Shown: piece by piece, positions 57,077 through 64,000 of the stretch | Numbering within the stretch: position 1 is the first letter of the stretch | Layout: each line of letters starts with the position of its first letter | NCBI RefSeq assembly: GCF_006716745.1 | Contig: NZ_VFPP01000001.1 | Location: 4,464,001-4,528,000, forward strand | Direction of reading: 5' to 3' | Length of the DNA: 64,000 bases | DNA from: Saccharothrix saharensis | GTDB taxonomy: Bacteria > Actinomycetota > Actinomycetes > Mycobacteriales > Pseudonocardiaceae | Program-made: the position numbers and the translations under genes | Notes under the pieces: model-generated | What the model saw: only the letters and a program-made list of their open reading frames with translations | What the model was told of the DNA's origin: nothing | Database searches by the model: none

Positions 57077-58203
57077 CGCGCTCCCACCAGGACCCTGAGC
57101 ACCGCTCCGGCTTCCTGCCAACCGCCGTCACGGCGCCAGGCGGGTCGGACGACGAGGTGGCCGGAACGCCGTTCCAGCACGCCGATCTCGGCCAGGTACC
57201 GGGTGCCGTCACGGGCGCGGCGCATGTGCAGCACCACCTTCACCGCCGCGGCCAGTTGGCTGTGCAGGGCGTGCCGGTCGAGCCCGCCGAGCGCGGCCAA
57301 CGCCTCCAGCCGCGCGGGCACCTCGGCCGGCGAGTTGGCGTGCAACGTCCCCGCGCCGCCGTCGTGCCCGGTGTTCAGGGAGGACAACAGCTCGCAGACC
57401 TCCGCACCCCGCACCTCGCCGACCACGATCCGGTCGGGCCTCATCCGCAACGCCTGCCGGACCAGCTCCCGCATCGTCACCTCGCCCGCGCCTTCGACGT
57501 TCGGGCCGCGCGCCAGCAGCCGGACGACCTGCGGGTGGTCGGGCTGGAGTTCGCCCGCGTCTTCCACGCAGACCACCCGTTCGCCGTGCGGGACGCACCC
57601 CAGGAGGGCGGCGAGGAGCGTCGTCTTGCCCGAACCCGTGCCGCCGACGACCAGGAAGGCCAGCCGGGCGACCACGATGTCCCGCAGGAGGTCCGCGGTC
57701 GCCTGGTCGAACGTGCCGCACGCCGCCAACGTCGCCAGGTCGTGCACCGCCGGGCGGAGGACCCGCAATGACAGGCAGGTGAACGGCGAGATCGGCGGCA
57801 ACACCGCGTGCAACCGCACCGAGCCGGGCAGCCACCCGTCGACGTACGGTGCCGCGTCGTCCAACCGCCGCCCCGCCGCCACCGCGAGCCGCTGCGCCAA
57901 CCTGCGGACGGCGGCCTCGTCGGGGAAGGAGACGTCGGTGCGGCGCAACCCGCCGGCCCCGTCCACCCACACCTGATCCGACCGGGTGACCAGGACATCG
58001 GTGGTGTCCGGGTCCCGCAACAACGCCTCGAGCGGCCCGGCACCGACGAACTCCTGCCGCAGCACCGCGAGCGCCCGCTGGACGTCCTCGTCACCGAGCA
58101 CCCCACCGGCCTCGCCGCGCACCGCCGCCGCCACGGCCGCCGAGGTGAGATCCACGCGCCCACTGGCCAACCTCAGCCGGACGCGGTCAACGAGATCGTT
58201 CAC
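57073..58203 (-). CDS. Tad/Flp pilus assembly ATPase CpaF/TadA (Rv3659c-like)
   Basis: 376 residues. Secretion ATPase of the type II/IV superfamily: Walker A GGTGSGKTTLLAALLG, Asp box VVCVEDAGELQPDHPQVVRLLAR, Walker B RPDRIVVGEVRGAEV, His box NTGHDGGAGTLHANSPAEVPARLEALA. It powers pilin assembly. GTG 58203 has GGGAGGAGG six bases ahead. The frame extends upstream to 58284, but that overlaps the tiny ORF at 58187-58420, whose 3' end lies 17 bases inside cpaF. Confidence 0.93.
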   Translation of the reverse strand: MNDLVDRVRLRLASGRVDLTSAAVAAAVRGEAGGVLGDEDVQRALAVLRQEFVGAGPLEALLRDPDTTDVLVTRSDQVWVDGAGGLRRTDVSFPDEAAVRRLAQRLAVAAGRRLDDAAPYVDGWLPGSVRLHAVLPPISPFTCLSLRVLRPAVHDLATLAACGTFDQATADLLRDIVVARLAFLVVGGTGSGKTTLLAALLGCVPHGERVVCVEDAGELQPDHPQVVRLLARGPNVEGAGEVTMRELVRQALRMRPDRIVVGEVRGAEVCELLSSLNTGHDGGAGTLHANSPAEVPARLEALAALGGLDRHALHSQLAAAVKVVLHMRRARDGTRYLAEIGVLERRSGHLVVRPAWRRDGGWQEAGAVLRVLVGAR

Positions 58204-58420
58204 GACCACCCTCCTCCCGCGACGGTCGAGGCCGCCGTCCCACGACTTCCCGAGCCGCGTCGACCAAGCCCTGCCGCCCATCACCCGCCCCCGCCGGAAG
58301 TGCCGCGGCCAACTCGGCGAGGACGAGCGTCGACAACAACTCCGGCCGACATCGCCGGAACCCGACGGGCTCCCGGAACGCGGGATGCCGCCTCACGTGG
58401 GGCCCGCGCTCACACGTCAC
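58187..58420 (-). CDS. Tiny ORF, 77 residues, coupled ahead of cpaF
   Basis: GTG 58420 overlaps the stop of the 30-codon ORF upstream by four bases (GTGA) and its own stop overlaps cpaF by 17 bases. The product begins VTCERGPHVRRHPAFREP and has a plausible helix, PELLSTLVLAELAAALP, then a basic tail (GRRPRPSREEGGRERSR). No family is recognised. The two overlaps on both sides argue for translation, but composition alone would not. Confidence 0.4.
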   Translation of the reverse strand: MTCERGPHVRRHPAFREPVGFRRCRPELLSTLVLAELAAALPAGAGDGRQGLVDAAREVVGRRPRPSREEGGRERSR

Positions 58421-58509
58421 GCCCCACCTCCGCAACCCGCACCGGCACGGCGGTGGACTGGCGCTGAGGGCGTCGGGGCACGGCCTGGGTGGTTGAGATC
58501 AGTCGTCAT
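58417..58509 (-). CDS. Leader-like 30-residue ORF upstream of cpaF
   Basis: ATG 58509 with GGAGG six bases ahead (CTGGAGGTGCTTC ATG). The product begins MTTDLNHPGRAPTPSAPVHR and ends RAGAGCGGGA: 30 residues, Pro/Ala/Arg-rich, one Cys near the end. It is the first ORF of the cpaF transcript and overlaps the next ORF by four bases. It could be a leader peptide, a small secreted or modified peptide, or a translation-coupling device. Nothing similar is recognised. Confidence 0.45.
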   Translation of the reverse strand: MTTDLNHPGRAPTPSAPVHRRAGAGCGGGA

Positions 58510-59048
58510 GAAGCACCTCCAGAGGTTGGGGTGACGTGGGGGAACGGTTGGGGTCGGTGAGCTCGCGGCTTCGCCGAGCGAATCGGTCGCCGGCCGTTGT
58601 CGACAGTGGCCGGACCTGCCGGCCATCCCTTCGCTGCCAGGGCAACCGGGTCTCGGCAGGGCACGCTGGTCTTCCACTGCCCGTCGAGTGCGATGACCGA
58701 TCACGAGCCACCGACGGAAGCCGACAAGGTCACCGGCCGGTCGGGCATGGCAGACATCCACAGTGGGCTGGGAGGAGCCGGGATCACCGGCGCACCATCC
58801 ACTGCGACAACCACCGAAGACCGAGGCGGTGGACGAGGTCACCGCGAGCCACCGCCGGAAGACGGCCGGACCTCACCGGCGACCCGGAGTGCAGCCGGGC
58901 ATCGTCCGCGACGGGGAGGCCGGGACCGCCGGTGGGCCATCCGCCGCGAGGGCGGCGACCGGGGCCGGTGTGGCAGGCGGGTCGTCAGCCGTCGTCGGTG
59001 CGGCAGGGGATCGGTGAGGTGAGGGATCGGTCGTGGGACACGGGTGGG
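58510..59048. other. Gap between ssd-like gene and cpaF leader ORFs
   Basis: 539 bases without a supported gene. Open frames on the + strand (from 58597 and 58763) are Gly/Ala/Arg/Pro low-complexity and lack good ribosome sites. The promoter of the cpaF operon must lie here or run through from the ssd-like gene. Confidence 0.5.
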
Positions 59049-60101
59049 CTAGGAGGTGTTCAGGGCTGCCAGGACGGTTCGGGCGGCTCTGGCCAGTGGG
59101 CCGCGGGACGGTTTGGGGAACTGGCCGTTGTCCAGGGCCCTGGCCAGGCGGGGTTCCGGGCGCATGGTGGCCAGCAGGGGGATGTTGACCGCTTCCACCA
59201 CCTGGGCGGTGGTCAGGCCGCCCGGTGCCGGACCCCGGACGACGGCCTTCAGCCGCACGCCCCGTTCGGCGGTCCGGTCGACCAACGTCTTGGCCGCCAT
59301 GCACGCCTTCACGTCCGCCGGCACCACCAGCACCGCCAGGTCGGCCCGGTCGAGGGCCGCGCAGCCGGCGGTGGTCAGGTGGCGCGGCACGTCGCACACC
59401 ACGGTGCCGCCGGCGCGCCTGCCCGCCTCGACCACGGCCGCCACGGCATCCGGCTCCGGGCCCGGACCCGTCCGGCCGCAGGACAGCACGGTCAGGCTGC
59501 CCCGGTTCCCCGCACGGCCCGGTAACGCCGAGCGCAGCGCCGAAGCCGGCACCCGGCCGCCCTTCAGCTGCACCGTGGACCACCGCAGGCCCTCCTGCCG
59601 CTCGGCGCCCAACGTCAGGTCGAGACCGCCGCCCCACGGGTCGCAGTCGACGAGCAGGCCGTCGCCCCCTGCCGCCAGCACGGCCTGCCCGACCGCCACC
59701 GCCAGCACGGACGCCCCGGCACCGCCACGCGCACCCAGGATCGCCAGCACCCGCCCCTCGCCGTCCGGCCGCTCCTCCGACGCGTCCGCCAGCACGGCCC
59801 GCAGCCGCTCCTGCTCGGCGGGCAGCTCCAGCACCTGCTCCGCGCCCAACGCCAACGCCCGCCGCCACACCTCGGGACCGGGTGGACCGGCCCCGACCAC
59901 GTGGACACCCGGTCTGCGCGGGAACCCGGCGCACGCGACGACCGCCTCGAAGTCCAGCACCAGCGCCGCCGCGCCGTGCCAACGCCCGCGCAACGCCGTC
60001 GCGTCGACCACGCGCTCCAGCTCGCAGCCCGCGACCGCCGCCGCGTGCAGCACCTCGTCCACCAGCCCCGTGTCCGTCACCAGCGCCACCGGTCGCTTCA
60101 C
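59049..60101 (-). CDS. ssd: Septum-site-determining MinD/TadZ-like protein (Ssd, Rv3660c-like)
   Basis: 350 residues. A receiver-like N-terminal domain (VALVTDTGLVDEVLHAAAVAGC...GFPRRPGVHVVGAG) is followed by a MinD/ParA fold. The deviant Walker A is LGARGGAGASVLAVAVG, with the signature lysines lost, and DCDPWGGGLDLTLGAE is the switch region. Ssd of M. tuberculosis affects septation; in Tad systems TadZ localises the pilus. Position directly ahead of the Tad genes supports the TadZ role. GTG 60101 follows GGGAGGG by five bases. Confidence 0.88.
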   Translation of the reverse strand: MKRPVALVTDTGLVDEVLHAAAVAGCELERVVDATALRGRWHGAAALVLDFEAVVACAGFPRRPGVHVVGAGPPGPEVWRRALALGAEQVLELPAEQERLRAVLADASEERPDGEGRVLAILGARGGAGASVLAVAVGQAVLAAGGDGLLVDCDPWGGGLDLTLGAERQEGLRWSTVQLKGGRVPASALRSALPGRAGNRGSLTVLSCGRTGPGPEPDAVAAVVEAGRRAGGTVVCDVPRHLTTAGCAALDRADLAVLVVPADVKACMAAKTLVDRTAERGVRLKAVVRGPAPGGLTTAQVVEAVNIPLLATMRPEPRLARALDNGQFPKPSRGPLARAARTVLAALNTS

Positions 60102-60572
60102 GACACCCTCCCGTTCCCGTTGTGGATCTGCGGGTTCCACGGTGGCGGGCGGTGAGGAACGACACAACGACACATGATCAACATGTGGACAACCGGACGG
60201 GCTGTGGACAACTCGGAGCGCCGCGGCCCCGGAGAACGGCAGCCGCCACCCGCGACGGGCGAAAGATCAGGGGACGATGCAAGAAGAGGTGCAAGTGCGC
60301 GGAGGTCCAGCGCGACCGGTCCGGGAACCGACCCCGGACATGGGACGACCCCCGCCAGGGGGGAGGGACGGGGGTCGTCATTGGTTCAGTCCCGGGGGGT
60401 CGGACTGAACCCGTCCGGTCGAGCCGGACCCGTCTACTGTATCCCCACGGGACAGTGTCTTGCGTGTCTTCCGTTAGAGGGAGACCAAATTTCGATGGAC
60501 CGCACACCTACTTCGTAAAGTGGCGAACCAGTATCGGCGGCTCTCCGGCCCCACCCCGCATAAGCTTGACCG
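60102..60572. other. Divergent ssd / HAD gene gap holding the 6C RNA
   Basis: 471 bases. It contains the 6C-type RNA (60340-60430, - strand) and, close to the HAD gene, TAAGCT at 60561-60566 as its likely -10 box. An open frame across the region (60174-60518, + strand) has no support. A seven-codon mini-ORF (MDRTPTS, from 60495) is preceded by AGGGAG and might be a leader, but is unproven. Confidence 0.6.
60340..60430 (-). ncRNA. 6C RNA (B11-type small RNA)
   Basis: On the - strand, the first hairpin is GGTTCAGTCC / GGACTGAACC (60411-60402 with 60392-60383), its loop holding six consecutive C. The second is GACGACCCCCG / CGGGGGTCGTC (60379-60369 with 60354-60344), loop again C-rich (TCCCTCCCCCCTGG). 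Two hairpins with C-runs in their loops define the actinobacterial 6C motif. In M. tuberculosis this RNA (B11) lies between Rv3660c and Rv3661, the same neighbours as here. TACAGT at 60441-60436 is a plausible -10 box, putting the 5' end near 60430; the exact ends are estimates. Confidence 0.88.
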
Positions 60573-61385
60573 GTGACCGAGCACGCCACCGAAGGCCAGC
60601 GGGTCGCCGCGTTCTTCGACCTGGACAAGACCGTCATCGCCAAGTCGAGCACGCTGGCGTTCAGCCGCCCCTTCTTCCAAGAAGGCCTGATCAACCGGCG
60701 TGCGGTGCTCAAAAGCGCCTATGCGCAGTTCGTCTTCATGCTGGCCGGCGCGGACGCCGACCAGATGGACCGGATGCGCTCGCACATCACCGCGCTCTGC
60801 AACGGCTGGGACGTCGAACAGGTCCGCTCGATCGTCGAGGAGACCCTGCACGACATCGTCGACCCCCTCGTCTACAAGGAGGCCACCCAGCTCATCACCG
60901 ACCACAAGGGCGAGGGCCACGACGTCGTGGTCGTGTCCGCTTCGGGCGAGGAACTGGTCGCCCCCATCTCCACCATGGTCGGCGCCACGCACAGCGTCGG
61001 CACCCGGATGGTCGTCGCACAGGGCCGCTACTCCGGCGAGGTCGACTTCTACTGCGCCGGCGAGAACAAGGCGATCGCCGTCAAGCAGCTCGCCGAGCAG
61101 CACGACTACGACCTCAGCCGCTGCTACGCCTACTCCGACTCGATCAGCGACCTGCCGCTGCTGGAGGCCGTCGGCCACCCCACGGCGGTGAACCCGGACC
61201 GCGCCCTGCGCCGGGTCGCGATCCAGCGCGGCTGGCCGGTGCTGACGTTCTCCGACCCCGTGTCGCTGCGCGCCCGCATCCCCCGCCCGTCGGGCACCGC
61301 GGTCGCCGTGACCGCGATCGGGTTGGGCGCGGCGACGGCCGCCGGCGTGGCCTGGTACGGCCTGCGCAGGCGTCGCCGGAGCTGA
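60573..61385 (+). CDS. HAD-IB family hydrolase with C-terminal membrane helix (Rv3661-like)
   Basis: 270 residues. HAD motif I FFDLDKTVI (nucleophile Asp), motif II VVSASGEEL, motif III Lys in GENKAIAVKQL, motif IV YAYSDSISDLPLLEAVG. The SerB-like family acts on phosphomonoesters, often phosphoserine-type or acylglycerol phosphate; the substrate is not evident. A C-terminal helix (AVAVTAIGLGAATAAGVAWYGL) with RRRRRS anchors it. GTG 60573; TAAGCT six bases upstream suggests a leaderless mRNA. Confidence 0.9.
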   Translation: MTEHATEGQRVAAFFDLDKTVIAKSSTLAFSRPFFQEGLINRRAVLKSAYAQFVFMLAGADADQMDRMRSHITALCNGWDVEQVRSIVEETLHDIVDPLVYKEATQLITDHKGEGHDVVVVSASGEELVAPISTMVGATHSVGTRMVVAQGRYSGEVDFYCAGENKAIAVKQLAEQHDYDLSRCYAYSDSISDLPLLEAVGHPTAVNPDRALRRVAIQRGWPVLTFSDPVSLRARIPRPSGTAVAVTAIGLGAATAAGVAWYGLRRRRRS

Positions 61386-61489
61386 TTCACCCCGGCGTGC
61401 CCCGGTCAGCGGTACCGACCGCCGCGACCGGCGCGGAATCACTGTCACAGAACGCTTTGCACTACGGACGGTCGCTTGACCGGTGCACC

Positions 61490-61785
61490 CCATCGAGCCC
61501 TTGCTGTGACGCCGGACACGCACTACAAAGGAAGTGCGGACCTCGGGTCGGCCAGGGACGAAGCGGAAGAGAAGCGGCGTCCACCCCGACGGAGCTCCGT
61601 GCGCGGACTTCGAGACACCCACGCGCAGCACGCCGCGGGAGGCTTGTCGTCTAGGGCCTGCGTACCGGGACGCCGGACGCCGAGGCCAGGTCGGTACGAC
61701 ACGAGTTGCACGCTTGGTAACTCAGAAGCCCGCGCTGACGACGGTGGGGCCCCTCGACCGAGGGGCCCCACCGTCTTTGTGCGCC
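61490..61785 (+). ncRNA. Probable Ms1/MTS2823-type RNA
   Basis: A region with no protein coding signal, about 300 bases long, lies between the Rv3661-like gene and the next gene and ends in a 12-pair hairpin (61743-61772) followed by GTCTTTGTG. In M. tuberculosis MTS2823, homologue of M. smegmatis Ms1, an abundant roughly 300-base RNA that binds core RNA polymerase, occupies this spot, on the same strand. TTGACC (61476-61481) may be its -35 box. Position, length, strand and terminator agree; I cannot compare sequences or structures, so ends are estimates. Confidence 0.6.
61743..61772 (+). terminator. Strong terminator ending the Ms1-type RNA region
   Basis: GGTGGGGCCCCT pairs with AGGGGCCCCACC (12 perfect pairs) around CGACCG; GTCTTTGTG follows. 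It is too far (about 360 bases) from the HAD stop codon to be an ordinary terminator for that gene alone. Confidence 0.8.
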
Positions 61786-61910
61786 ACTGCTTCCTGCCCC
61801 GAAAGCGCGACTCCCCGAACAAATGCCCGAACGGGTGACTCGCCAAACCCCTGGTTCTGTCGGTGCCCCTCCGCACAATGACCACACAGCGCAACCCGTT
61901 GACCCACCTC

Positions 61911-61925
61911 TGTGACGTGGGTAAC
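61911..61925 (+). promoter_or_regulatory. Shared 15-base motif upstream of exported-protein gene, copy 2
   Basis: TGTGACGTGGGTAAC, identical to 35738-35752, stands 50 bases before the GH3 start. Both genes encode envelope proteins. Confidence 0.45.
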
Positions 61926-61975
61926 TTGCCAAACGCACCACGTTGTGGTGGAAGATTCCCAGAGGGGAGGCCGCA

Positions 61976-63687
<1,712 letters not shown>

Positions 63688-63691
<4 letters not shown>

Positions 63692-64000
63692 CCGCCATGG
63701 ACCGCAGGCACTTCCTCACCGCCGGCGCGCTCGCCGTGCCCGCGCTCACCGCGTTGGGCGCGGACGACGAGGACCGGCACCACCCGGACCGGCCGCAGGT
63801 CGTCAGGACCGGCGCGGAGCAGCTGGCCGAGGACGGCTGGCGGCGGTTCGCGGGCCACCGGATCGGTGTGGTCACCAACCCGACCGGCGTCCTGCGCGAC
63901 CAGACCCACATCGTCGACTCGATGGTGGCCGCCGGCCTGCGGCCGCAGGCGGCGTTCGGCCCCGAGCACGGCTTCCGCGGCACGGCCCAGGCGGGCGGCT
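63688..64000 (+). CDS. namZ: Exo-beta-N-acetylmuramidase NamZ-like (DUF1343/GH171), 3' end cut off
   Basis: 104 codons to the window edge, no stop. The N-terminus carries a twin-arginine signal (MDRRHFLTAGALAVPALTALGA). The mature part shows the DUF1343 landmarks RIGVVTNPTGVLRDQTHIVDSM and FGPEHGFRGTAQAGG. NamZ removes terminal MurNAc from glycan ends. Start GTG 63688 overlaps the GH3 stop by four bases; ATG 63697 is also possible. With the upstream NagZ it forms an extracellular muropeptide-sugar release pair, as YbbC/NagZ do in Bacillus. Confidence 0.9.

Larger units (their letters stand above)
61386..61975. other. Long gap after the HAD gene: probable Ms1-type RNA and GH3 promoter
   Basis: 590 bases without a convincing protein gene. 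The first 400 end at a strong terminator (61743-61772) and are read as a small RNA (see the ncRNA entry). The last 190 hold the motif TGTGACGTGGGTAAC (61911-61925) and the GH3 leader. Confidence 0.6.

Noticed and set aside
54367..57976. Very long Pro/Arg/Thr-rich open frames on the + strand across the Tad locus
   Set aside because: They result from the C-rich + strand; the - strand carries a complete Tad operon with motif-bearing proteins and coupled starts.
58597..59022. 141-codon + strand frame between ssd and cpaF
   Set aside because: Gly/Arg-rich with no ribosome site or family signal; could not be supported.
60174..60518. 114-codon open frame between ssd and the HAD gene
   Set aside because: It runs through the 6C RNA hairpins and has no ribosome site or coding character.

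Overview
The window is chromosomal DNA of very high GC content from an actinomycete. GTG starts, 4-base stop/start overlaps and GC-rich third codon positions are frequent. Lsr2, a ClpC of actinobacterial type, an F420-type luciferase-like oxidoreductase, a mycothiol-dependent-type gene, IdeR/DmdR-like iron boxes and GntR-free Tad pilus genes all fit. Gene order follows the Mycobacterium tuberculosis chromosome from clpC1 (Rv3596c) to Rv3661, with insertions. Content and protein style suggest the Pseudonocardiales (Saccharothrix, Actinosynnema or Lentzea-like); this is an inference, not a proof. No insertion sequence, prophage, CRISPR array or biosynthetic gene cluster was seen.

Layout. 1-4.1 kb: truncated endonuclease/exonuclease/phosphatase gene, pyroglutamyl peptidase, clpC. 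4.4-8.3 kb: iron-regulated block with a FhuF-like reductase and a two-permease plus ATPase importer, each preceded by an iron box. 8.5-14.5 kb: lsr2, lysS, a methyltransferase, then coaX, panD, panC and a PanG-like reductase (vitamin B5/CoA block). 14.5-18.3 kb: PrsW-like protease, then a + strand trio of MidA-type methyltransferase, DUF1203 protein and an orphan NuoD paralogue. 18.3-25.8 kb: DUF6779 protein, DUF3180 protein, a broken MDMPI gene, folK-folB-folP-folE and ftsH, all on the - strand and tightly overlapped. 26.2-32.9 kb: substrate-binding/VWA protein, hpt, tilS, zinc metalloprotease, dacB, ppa. 32.9-38 kb: MarR/MFS drug-efflux pair, hotdog protein, nuclease/excalibur protein, LLM oxidoreductase, tRNA-Thr. 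38-47.3 kb: exported protein, then topA, a small membrane protein, an MFS-thymidylate-kinase fusion and holB, plus a WhiA-like protein. 47.3-54.2 kb: two lipoproteins, membrane pyrophosphatase, DEAD/DEAH helicase, prim-pol-like protein. 54.5-60.1 kb: Tad/Flp pilus locus. 60.1-64 kb: a 6C RNA, HAD phosphatase, a probable Ms1-type RNA, and a secreted NagZ-NamZ pair cut by the window edge.

How the genes work together. The - strand blocks are long operons with coupled starts (ftsH to folK; panG-like to panD; the metalloprotease to hpt; cpaF to tadE). Folate, pantothenate and CoA synthesis, proteolysis (ClpC, FtsH), chromatin (Lsr2), replication and topology (HolB, TopA) and cell-wall turnover (DacB, NagZ, NamZ) make up the core. 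The least expected items are the methyltransferase/NuoD trio, the two tiny overlapping ORFs ahead of cpaF, the paired palindromes ahead of the prim-pol-like gene, the kinase-dead MFS-Tmk fusion, an in-frame TAA in the MDMPI gene and a head-to-head repeat family found at two loci.
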